From positions 1 to 64,000 of the forward strand of contig CAZICM010000007.1 of the NCBI GenBank assembly GCA_964537685.1: 64,000 nt of DNA. Reading direction: 5' to 3'. The first letter of the stretch is position 1, and each line of letters begins with the position of its first letter. This DNA is from CAZICM01 sp964537685 (GTDB lineage Bacteria > Myxococcota_A > Polyangia > Polyangiales > Polyangiaceae). A program made the translations under genes and the position numbers. The notes below the pieces were generated by a model. It worked only from the letters and a program-made list of their open reading frames with translations, did not search any database and was not told the origin of the DNA. Shown piece after piece: positions 54,217-61,798 of this stretch.

Positions 54217-55097
54217 CGAAATGCCTTCCGCGCAATAGACTTCGCCCTTCTTAACTCATCCCGCAATACAGCGATATCTCCGGCCCCCACCGTACCCTCC
54301 ATCCGTTCTAAAGTCACACCCTTTAGATTTGGACAGCGGCCGAGCACACGCTCGTATATTTTCCACACATCCTCTGGAACGGCTCCATCATGAGAATCCA
54401 GCCTAAAGACGCGCCCCGACGCCAGCCAAGAGCCATCGCTCATACTTCCGCCCGACAAATGAATCTCGATCACCCGCGCTAAATCCAAGCGGTCTAAATA
54501 GGCTTCCGGCTCAAAACCAAAATTGAGCGCCATTGTGTACACATTGTGCAAATCCAATAGAAGATGTGTATTATCTGCACGAAGAATTTGATTTAAAAAT
54601 ATCGGCTCTTGCAGTGGATCGCCCAGCGTAAAATATACAACCGTATTTTCCACACCAACGTTTAAAATGATTTTTTGCATTGCCGCAAGATTGCGGCGGA
54701 CCACACCCGCCGAAACGGCATTCATCAACAGCGGCATAGGCAGCACAAGCGACGCACCATCGAAAGAAGTTGCGCCCAAATGCTCGGTATACCATTGAAA
54801 TTGAAAATGCTCGTGGTCTTGAGCCACACGCGCAAGCCAGGCTTTTTTTCGCTTCCGGTCCGCGGAACTCGCCGTCCCCACCGAAAATCCCACTCCATGC
54901 GCCACGCAAGCTTTCTTCAATTGGGATTTCAGCTTCAAAAACAGCTTCCAATATCCATTTTCAATCAAATGCCCGGCGCCGTCCGCGCGCCAGGTGGTCT
55001 CCGGCGCAATCTCAAAATAATCGGCTTCTCGCTCGAGCAGCGGAGCCACAAGCTCGATAAATTCCTGATCGGGCTGAAGCGTGAAGCCAATTTGCAT
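54213..55097 (-). CDS. DUF692 multinuclear non-haem iron oxidase (MNIO)
   Basis: The ATG at 55097 gives 294 residues with family motifs in order: VAPLLEREADYFEIAPETTW, a late THLLLDLHNVYTMALNFG, RVIEIHLSGG, and FRLDSHDGAVPEDVW (metal ligands His and Asp). DUF692 proteins are TIM-barrel enzymes with two or three iron ions. They modify Cys or Asp residues of ribosomal peptides, for example in methanobactin and bufferin pathways. The adjacent Tat-exported protein has three Cys-Gly motifs and could be a substrate. The upstream start candidate in the other frame is rejected because it overlaps that gene. Confidence 0.85.
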   Translation of the reverse strand: MQIGFTLQPDQEFIELVAPLLEREADYFEIAPETTWRADGAGHLIENGYWKLFLKLKSQLKKACVAHGVGFSVGTASSADRKRKKAWLARVAQDHEHFQFQWYTEHLGATSFDGASLVLPMPLLMNAVSAGVVRRNLAAMQKIILNVGVENTVVYFTLGDPLQEPIFLNQILRADNTHLLLDLHNVYTMALNFGFEPEAYLDRLDLARVIEIHLSGGSMSDGSWLASGRVFRLDSHDGAVPEDVWKIYERVLGRCPNLKGVTLERMEGTVGAGDIAVLRDELRRAKSIARKAFR

Positions 55098-55858
55098 CAA
55101 GGCTGCTCGGACGAATAAAAATAAAGAAAGCGGCTGCTTTTCGCGGGAACAAATGCCATTCCGCACCCGACCCGCGCGTTGTCTTCCTCGCCTTCAAAGA
55201 GAATGCCGCAGCCATACGACTTTGCCCATTGGGTTCCAGCCGGGGCTTTCACCTTAAATCTTTCCCTCGCCAGCGCTGCCCGTGCCGCAATACGATGTTT
55301 ATTATCACCAACACCTTCGCGAATTAAGCGGGCCAGCGTTGAAATACGCTCTTCAATGACTTTGTCCAGCTCGTGCTGCTCGGTGTGGTTCCTCAATGCG
55401 GTGCTCAAGTTCTTTAAATCGGCATTTAAATGCCGCGACGTGGCGGGCAGCGCATCGGCCCGGATCAACACCATCAGCGGCTCACCTTCGGCGACGCCCG
55501 GCACAATGCGCCGCAGCGCCCTCATCGGCGCACACACCACTTCCACATCGGCCAAAGGCGCCAAATCGGCATCCGAGCCGTAATTCAATAACTCGCCGTA
55601 GGCCAGCCCGCGGTCATATTGAAGCCGCTCATCCTTGGGCACGACAAAGACCAATAGCGGCTTGCGGTTTTTGGATGCCGTCCGAAATGCATTGGCCACA
55701 GCGGCCATTTCGCCCAAAACCGCCTGCTTCTTTCTTCTGTCGTTTTTATCCTTCGCGCCACAATAAGGCTCTTTGGCGAACGCATCGCTCAAGAAAGAAG
55801 GCAAGCTCAAGGCTGCCGCCGCAGGAACCATCGCAGAAATAAATTGACGCCGTTTCAT
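55097..55858 (-). CDS. Tat-exported protein with Cys-Gly motifs
   Basis: The ATG at 55858, with GAGGAA about 6 nt upstream, gives 253 residues. The signal peptide MKRRQFISAMVPAAAALSLP has a twin-arginine motif, so it is probably exported folded, often together with a cofactor. After the signal it has four Cys, three followed by Gly (EPYCGAK, SYGCGILFE, RVGCGMAF), the last two in a conserved-looking C-terminal block. The middle is a thioredoxin-like alternation of helix and strand. It sits between the lipoprotein and the MNIO gene. It may be the MNIO substrate or a redox partner. A GTG at 55870 is an alternative start. Confidence 0.75.
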   Translation of the reverse strand: MKRRQFISAMVPAAAALSLPSFLSDAFAKEPYCGAKDKNDRRKKQAVLGEMAAVANAFRTASKNRKPLLVFVVPKDERLQYDRGLAYGELLNYGSDADLAPLADVEVVCAPMRALRRIVPGVAEGEPLMVLIRADALPATSRHLNADLKNLSTALRNHTEQHELDKVIEERISTLARLIREGVGDNKHRIAARAALARERFKVKAPAGTQWAKSYGCGILFEGEEDNARVGCGMAFVPAKSSRFLYFYSSEQP

Positions 55859-55866
55859 CGCATTCC

Positions 55867-56757
55867 TCACTCACCATCCAAGGACAGCGAAATAAAATTG
55901 GAGGGCGCTACAGGCTTAAACAGAAGCCCCTTCTCGTTTTGAAAACCCGACTCCACAGCGACAAGCGCCTGATTCCCGCTTCGCTTTGAACGCAGCACGA
56001 TTCCCCGGCTGCCCGCGTAAAAATAGCCCTCGTCTTTGTTCTCCCCGCTGCACAAATCGCTGATTGAAAAATGCCCCGAGGCATCGAGTACCAGCACGGC
56101 GTCGCCCGCCGAATAAATCCCTACCGAAAGCGCCTCGGCTCTTCCCGGCACAACAGGCTCTCGGGTTCCCTCGCCCTCGTCCCCAAATACACCCGAATTT
56201 GTATTCAATACCATCGAATTTGAATCGGATCCAACGCCCAATTCGGTATCGCCCGTCTCCACCCATGTATCGGGAATCGCCTCGAGAATGCCTTCTCCCG
56301 TCTCTAAAAAAGATGCCTTTGAAAAGAGGCCCACCGCGGACAAGCTCCAAAACCCATCGCCCCGCTCCGAAACCGAGCCTCCAATCAGCCCCGCAAGCTC
56401 TCTCAGGCTCTCTTCGCTTCCGTGCAAAATCAATCGATCATCCCGGATATCCGAGCCCAGCTCCAGCCATTCAATGCTCACTGGATTGGCATGCAAATAT
56501 GCCAATTTCCCACCCTTCAAATCGATCGGCATTATATCCGATTCATCTGTATTTATTTTCCAGGCAACTGCATCCGATGCCTCGAATTCCGTGGGAAGGG
56601 CAGGATTGCCCGTCCAGCCCCCCTGGATTAACACCGAATTTTTCCGGGCATCCCGATCGAGCAGCACATACGCAGGCTGCTCATCCATTTCAAAAGAGGA
56701 CGAGCATCCTCCGAGGCCCAGCGCGATTGCGAAAAGAATGAAGGGGCGTGATTTCAT
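55867..56757 (-). CDS. Lipoprotein of unknown function, first gene of the MNIO operon
   Basis: This 296-residue protein has a signal with lipobox LGGCS. The mature part is beta-rich with many Asp/Ser/Gly turns (WLELGSDIRDDRLILHGSE, and a repeating GIVLRSKRSGNQALVAVESG). No known domain was recognised. Its stop touches the start of the Tat-signal gene. A surface or periplasmic role in the MNIO pathway, such as substrate delivery or metal binding, is possible but unproven. Confidence 0.75.
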   Translation of the reverse strand: MKSRPFILFAIALGLGGCSSSFEMDEQPAYVLLDRDARKNSVLIQGGWTGNPALPTEFEASDAVAWKINTDESDIMPIDLKGGKLAYLHANPVSIEWLELGSDIRDDRLILHGSEESLRELAGLIGGSVSERGDGFWSLSAVGLFSKASFLETGEGILEAIPDTWVETGDTELGVGSDSNSMVLNTNSGVFGDEGEGTREPVVPGRAEALSVGIYSAGDAVLVLDASGHFSISDLCSGENKDEGYFYAGSRGIVLRSKRSGNQALVAVESGFQNEKGLLFKPVAPSNFISLSLDGE

Positions 56758-56932
56758 GCGGGAAGCCTCTCCAGACAGCCGCCCTTCGAAAAAGTTTTCA
56801 CTTTGTTTTGAGGTTCAGAAAAAACCCGCTTGCTCCCTCACGCTCATTTGAGAGAAAGTGCCCCCAGCCGCCCTTGTATTGGCGGTCAATTCTCAACAAT
56901 TCGCATCCTTTGCAACCACGGGGAAAGAGCGC
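56758..56932. promoter_or_regulatory. Divergent promoter region between the MNIO operon and the MoxR module
   Basis: This 175-bp gap separates the minus-strand MNIO operon from the plus-strand SWIM gene, so it should hold both promoters. A GGGGAAAGAG ribosome site for the SWIM gene ends it. No operator was identified. Confidence 0.45.
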
Positions 56933-57421
56933 ATGTCGAACGCGTCCACCGAAAGCGCCAGCATCCTGCGCATGTTCACACCGACGAAGTCGCGCAAGCT
57001 GCACGATGTGCCCTTCGTCGAAATGTATGGCCAGCGCCTTCAAGGTGTCGTCTCGAGCGGCTCCGATCCAGACCGGGTGTACGTCGCCTTCTTCGAAGTC
57101 GGTTCGATGGATTATTCGTGCAGCACCAACAACAACCGCCCCTGCGGCGGGCTGCGCGGCTCACCCTGCAAACATCTCACTCAAATGCTCTCAGAAGCGG
57201 GCCTGCAATACGGCGCCGATAAAGTGGCGAAGTTTCTTCAAATGCCCGGCGACGTGCCTCCCAACGTCGGCCCCCGCGACTTGATTCGCTACATCCGCGG
57301 CAGGCAAGTACAAGCCCAGGCCGGCATCGGCTTTAGCCGCTTTTTAAACTATCTGCGTTACATGGAGCTCAAAGGCTCTGTGATGCCCGTGCCCGAAATG
57401 AGCTGGTTTATCTCAGGATGA
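56933..57421 (+). CDS. SWIM-like zinc-finger protein
   Basis: The ATG at 56933 (with GGGGAAAGAG upstream) gives 162 residues. The central motif reads Cys-x7-Cys-x7-Cys-x-His (YSCSTNNNRPCGGLRGSPCKHL), a variant of the CxCxnCxH SWIM zinc finger. The family normally binds nucleic acids or proteins. It is followed within 14 bp by the next gene and stands first in the MoxR-VWA-DUF5682 module. SWIM proteins are known members of that gene neighbourhood, which supports the assignment. Confidence 0.78.
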   Translation: MSNASTESASILRMFTPTKSRKLHDVPFVEMYGQRLQGVVSSGSDPDRVYVAFFEVGSMDYSCSTNNNRPCGGLRGSPCKHLTQMLSEAGLQYGADKVAKFLQMPGDVPPNVGPRDLIRYIRGRQVQAQAGIGFSRFLNYLRYMELKGSVMPVPEMSWFISG

Positions 57422-57434
57422 AAACGGTGGCGCG

Positions 57435-58862
57435 ATGACAGATTGGCTTTCATCACTGGCCGCCCCCGCGGGTGTCAATCACGCGGCGGGCATCATTACT
57501 TCCCTCGACAGCGCATTCGCCGTTGGATTCGGACGGCTTGGCCCCGAACAGGTGCGCGCGCTCGAGGCGCTTTCCAAAACCTTTGCCGGCACACCGCTTG
57601 GCAAGCCGATCGAAGCTGCTGCGGCTGCCATTCGCAAAAGCGAATTTATCGAGAAGCATTTTGTCGCGCTTGCAGCGGCCCGCGCGGCCTTGCAGGGCGC
57701 TCAGCACGATGCGCTTGTGCACACCATTCAGCAGGCTTTGGGACGCGCCGAAAACAACGAAGCTCCCGCGCGCGCCGAAAGCGCTCAAGAGCAGCCTTCG
57801 CATCACGGCGTGTGGCTCGAGAGCGTGCGGCAGTGGCTGATGGAGCTTGCGATCGCCGGCTTTGTACAACTGGGTCCTGAAGCGCTTTTGCCTTTCTCGG
57901 CGACACTCGAGAAACTCCAGGGCGAAGATCAACTGATCCGTCCCGCCGCGGTGCTCACCGGGTTTTTTAATGAATTGGTGAGCAGCATCCCAATCGCCAA
58001 CATGCCCTCCGTTCCCATTTTTCGCTGGACCGATTTGTGGACCAAATCGATGATTATTGCAGCCCAGCCTCCCTCCCCCTTGAGCGAAGAATCTGTTAGT
58101 GGTGATTTTATTGTTCTTGGAATTGATGTACGGCAGCACCCGAATATGATTAGCCCTGTATTTTATGGGGTTTTGAAATCCAGCAGTAACAATTCAACGC
58201 GATTGGTCCGCACCACGCTCACGGGATATAAAGTCGATATTCTCACGGGGTCGGAGATGTGGGGCGTATTCCGCGGCAATGCGAAAGAATTGCTAACGGC
58301 CGTTAAAAAGCGCTCTGCCGTCAAGATCAAGGGAATGACGCTGCTATCGAGCGGCGATTTAATTTGGGACGACAAGCGCGCCGAAGCCGGAGCATCGGCC
58401 GACGTTATGGGAGAAGCCCACAAATGGTTTTCACCGGCCGCGAGCGCCGAAGCCAAGAGCATTGAGCGGCTTGGCCTGGCGCCTGCCGAGCGCCATCCCG
58501 CTCAAATCGCTGAACCTATTTTTATCGAAAACTATTCATCGATGGCCAAAGGCGAAGGCGGAGGATGGGAAATCAAATTGGGCTCCCACGGCCTGCCCAT
58601 CGCCATGGAGCGCATGGCGAACAACGCCGACTTCAGCATCGACGACGTGGGCAAATCCCAAAAGCTCTTCGGCCTATTGCGCTACGACCGCGGCCGCTTC
58701 TGCATCCAGCCGCTCACAGTCATGGCGGCCAATAAAAAAGACGTTCTGATGGCCGGTTCCCTCGGCGCATCCCAAGTGGCCGGAGGCGATGCAGGAGGCC
58801 GGGACAGCGCGCTTGGCATTCTCCGCGAACGCGCGGGCAAGCTCTTGAGAAAGAAGTCCTAA
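57435..58862 (+). CDS. Unknown component of the MoxR-VWA-DUF5682 module
   Basis: This 475-residue soluble protein has no recognised family. The first half is Ala-rich and helical, and the second half is beta-rich with VLGIDVRQHPNMISPVFYGVL, then ELLTAVKKRSAVKIKG. No signal, membrane segment or catalytic motif was seen. It lies between the SWIM gene and the VWA gene, in the same direction with short gaps, so it is almost surely part of the same operon. It may be a target, an effector or an adaptor of the ATPase. Confidence 0.78.
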   Translation: MTDWLSSLAAPAGVNHAAGIITSLDSAFAVGFGRLGPEQVRALEALSKTFAGTPLGKPIEAAAAAIRKSEFIEKHFVALAAARAALQGAQHDALVHTIQQALGRAENNEAPARAESAQEQPSHHGVWLESVRQWLMELAIAGFVQLGPEALLPFSATLEKLQGEDQLIRPAAVLTGFFNELVSSIPIANMPSVPIFRWTDLWTKSMIIAAQPPSPLSEESVSGDFIVLGIDVRQHPNMISPVFYGVLKSSSNNSTRLVRTTLTGYKVDILTGSEMWGVFRGNAKELLTAVKKRSAVKIKGMTLLSSGDLIWDDKRAEAGASADVMGEAHKWFSPAASAEAKSIERLGLAPAERHPAQIAEPIFIENYSSMAKGEGGGWEIKLGSHGLPIAMERMANNADFSIDDVGKSQKLFGLLRYDRGRFCIQPLTVMAANKKDVLMAGSLGASQVAGGDAGGRDSALGILRERAGKLLRKKS

Positions 58863-58910
58863 TCCGGTTTCCAGCAACGTTCGCGCAACTCGCAATTGAG
58901 GAGCACCGAT

Positions 58911-60458
58911 ATGCAAAGCCCGGGCGGCAACATGGACAGCGATATCAAGAAGCGCCAAGTGCTGTATTGGCGGCTGTTAACAAGCATTTTTAGCCTCGAC
59001 GACAAGCATCCGTCCTTTGAAAAAATGGCGGCGCAAATCGTCAAGGATTTGGGAATGCCCGAGAGCGTGCTCGATCCTTCGATGTCGATCGACACGCTGC
59101 TTCAGCGCTATCCCGTGCTGCGCCCCGATTTTGAGGCTCCCCTGCCTGTGATGCGCATGCCCGATGAGGGCGAAGAGCACGAGCATGACGATGATGATGA
59201 CGATAACGGCTCAGAAAAAAGCGCTTCGCAGAGCGCCGAGCCTCAAGCGCGAACACCTGTAAATACAGGGGCCGAACATGCGGAGACCGCTTCTCTGGAA
59301 CCTGCCGCTCAACAAATTCCATCGATTGAGCCGCCCAATCTAAAGCGCACTCTTGTCTTTTCAAAATTGCTGCTCAACGCCTTTGGCCCGAACACGCAGC
59401 AGAAGGTCGTCACGGCCGGGCAATACTCGCAATGGAAACAAGACTTGGGATGGCTTGAAAAAGCCTTTGGCTACGCACCCGGCGCCCTGTGCGGACGGCA
59501 GCGCATGGGAAGCGGAGGCGGCGCCGGACTGGGGCCGGGAGGCGGGGGGCGGGCCATCTCGGAAGACGAGTTAAAAGCCGGCTTTTCGATGATGGAAGGC
59601 GACATGATCAAGCGCATGCAATTGCGCGAGATCCTCAAAGACCGGCAGCTCGCGGACAAACTCACGCCCAATATGGCGCTGGTTGAGCAATTGCTCCGCG
59701 ACAAATCCAATCTCTCGGGAGAAGCCCTGGCCAATGCGAAACGGCTGATCCGCGCCTATGTCGATCAGCTTGCGGAAGTGCTGAAACTGCGCGTTGAAAA
59801 GGCATCGAAAGGCAAATTCGATCGCTCCATTCCGCCCAAGCGCGTCTTTCGCAATCTCGATTTAAAAAAGACGCTGTGGAAGAACCTCACGAATTTTAAT
59901 GCCGAGGAAAACCGGCTTTACGTCGACCGGCTTTATTATTTGCGAAGCACGAAAAAGACCACACCGACCCGTTTGATTGTCGTCGTCGATCAATCGGGCT
60001 CGATGGTCGATGCCATGGTGCAGAGCACCATATTGGCGTCCATTTTCACGGGCCTTCCCAATGTCGACGTGCATCTGGTGGCCTTTGATACCCGCGTTTT
60101 AGATCTCACGCCTTGGGTCCGCGATCCGATGGAAGTGCTTCTCCGGACGGAGCTTGGAGGCGGAACGCTGATTCACCAAGCCTTGGTCGAGTCCGCGAAA
60201 AAGATCGTCGAGCCCAAAAACACAGCCATGGTGCTGATTTCAGATTTCTATGAAGGGGGCTCCGATCAAGTATTGCTTGATTATATCATTGGATTGAAGA
60301 ATTCCGGCGTGCATTTCATTCCGGTCGGAGCTCTAACGAGCAGCGGCTATTTCAGCGTGTCGGAATTCTTTAAAACCCGGCTTAAAGAGCTGGGTATGCC
60401 AATTCTTTCGGGCAGTGTGACGAAACTCATTAATGAACTTCGGTATTTGCTAAATTAA
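58911..60458 (+). CDS. VWA-domain protein, partner of MoxR
   Basis: The ATG at 58911, with GAGGAG about 8 nt upstream, gives 515 residues. An acidic stretch EEHEHDDDDDDNG lies near 90-105 and a Gly-rich linker near 200-215. A VWA domain fills the C-terminal 200 residues with MIDAS motif DQSGS (VVVDQSGSM near 360), a Thr in GGGTLIH, and ISDFYEGG. MoxR-VWA pairs act together as chaperone-like machines that remodel other proteins. The domain and its place before the ATPase gene fit this model. Confidence 0.9.
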   Translation: MQSPGGNMDSDIKKRQVLYWRLLTSIFSLDDKHPSFEKMAAQIVKDLGMPESVLDPSMSIDTLLQRYPVLRPDFEAPLPVMRMPDEGEEHEHDDDDDDNGSEKSASQSAEPQARTPVNTGAEHAETASLEPAAQQIPSIEPPNLKRTLVFSKLLLNAFGPNTQQKVVTAGQYSQWKQDLGWLEKAFGYAPGALCGRQRMGSGGGAGLGPGGGGRAISEDELKAGFSMMEGDMIKRMQLREILKDRQLADKLTPNMALVEQLLRDKSNLSGEALANAKRLIRAYVDQLAEVLKLRVEKASKGKFDRSIPPKRVFRNLDLKKTLWKNLTNFNAEENRLYVDRLYYLRSTKKTTPTRLIVVVDQSGSMVDAMVQSTILASIFTGLPNVDVHLVAFDTRVLDLTPWVRDPMEVLLRTELGGGTLIHQALVESAKKIVEPKNTAMVLISDFYEGGSDQVLLDYIIGLKNSGVHFIPVGALTSSGYFSVSEFFKTRLKELGMPILSGSVTKLINELRYLLN

Positions 60459-60493
60459 CGATCGATTCACATCCTATAGGGCAGGAGACCAGC

Positions 60494-61729
60494 ATGGCAA
60501 GCAACGAGACGAGTGGGAAATCGAAAAAGTCCAAGGCCGCTCCGGCCACCCAAGCTGAAGCAGCGCCGGCGGAAGCGGTGGCAGAAGAATCTTCGGGCGA
60601 GCAGAAGAAAGAATCAAAAGCGACCGTTCTGCGCATGCCCGCGGAGCAAAAGTATGCCGAGGAGCTCGCCTATCTCCGCTCCATTGACACGGGCAGCCGG
60701 CCTTTTACTTGGCATCTCTCGCCCCGGATGATCCGCATTTTCATTCTTGGTTCAAGCCCTGCCGATAAAATTGAACGGCCAATTCCACAGAAATTCTTCG
60801 GCGATCCCACCTTGGTCGAACGAGCCGTTGTAACGCTCGCCTCCGACCGCGGTCTTTTGTTGATCGGCGATCCTGGAACGGGCAAAAGCTGGCTTGCCGA
60901 ACTCTTGGCGGCGGCGATTTGCTCCAATTCAACGCACGTCGTTCAGGGCACCGCGGGCACCACGGAAGACCAGCTTAAATATTCGTGGAACGTCGCGATG
61001 GTTATTTCATCGGGCCAATCGAAGTCGTCGTTAATTCCGTCACCCATTATGACGGCTATGGAACGCGGCGAAACAGGCCGCATTGAAGAGCTCACCCGCT
61101 GCACATCCGATGTGCAGGATGCGCTGATTTCGATTCTCAGCGAAAAATATATCAATATTCCCGAATTGAAGAGCGATGGTGTCGTATTCGCTAAACCCGG
61201 CTTCAATATCATTGCCACGGCCAACAGCCGGGATCGCGGCGTCAACGATTTATCCACGGCATTGAAGCGCCGTTTTAACTTCGTGACAATTCCCACCGTC
61301 ACCAATAAAAAAGCCGAAAAAGAAATTGTTTTGTTCCGGACGCGCGAGCTTCTGGCCCGCAATCATTTCAAGGTCGAAATCCCGCCCGCGCTGCTCGATA
61401 TCCTGCTGCAAACCTTCTCGGATCTGCGCGAAGCCGCCCAGTCCGCTACTTCCGAAGACGGCAAGCTGGAATCATCGCTGTCCACCGCCGAACAAATCGG
61501 CGTATTGGAAGACGCTGTTTTACACGGCCAATTCTTTGGAGATGCCTCGCTTGCCGCGGGCACGCTCGCGAGCTCGCTCGTAGGCACGCTCGTGCGCCGC
61601 ATGCCCGAGGATGTCTCGGTGCTCAACAAGGTGTGGCACTCGGTTATCGATAAACACGCCAAGGACGAAAAAGGCGCGTGGGTTGAATTCGCCGAAGGCG
61701 GCAAAAAAGCCATGGCCTCAATGAAGTAA
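60494..61729 (+). CDS. MoxR-family AAA+ ATPase
   Basis: This 411-residue protein has a Lys/Ala-rich N-terminal tail (1-48), then an AAA+ domain with Walker A GDPGTGKS (125-132). The Walker B position reads GRIEELTRC, where Glu-Glu replaces the usual Asp-Glu, and NIIATANSRDRGVNDL carries sensor 1. ALKRRF holds an arginine finger. The fold is MoxR-like. Such ATPases usually assemble rings and remodel substrates with VWA partners. Its neighbours, VWA before and DUF5682 after, match a known gene set. Confidence 0.92.
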   Translation: MASNETSGKSKKSKAAPATQAEAAPAEAVAEESSGEQKKESKATVLRMPAEQKYAEELAYLRSIDTGSRPFTWHLSPRMIRIFILGSSPADKIERPIPQKFFGDPTLVERAVVTLASDRGLLLIGDPGTGKSWLAELLAAAICSNSTHVVQGTAGTTEDQLKYSWNVAMVISSGQSKSSLIPSPIMTAMERGETGRIEELTRCTSDVQDALISILSEKYINIPELKSDGVVFAKPGFNIIATANSRDRGVNDLSTALKRRFNFVTIPTVTNKKAEKEIVLFRTRELLARNHFKVEIPPALLDILLQTFSDLREAAQSATSEDGKLESSLSTAEQIGVLEDAVLHGQFFGDASLAAGTLASSLVGTLVRRMPEDVSVLNKVWHSVIDKHAKDEKGAWVEFAEGGKKAMASMK

Positions 61730-61798
61730 TTTCAAGCGCTGAAATTCGATTGTTTATTTTTGATTGTTGATTTTATTGCATTTAAAGGCGGGCGCACG

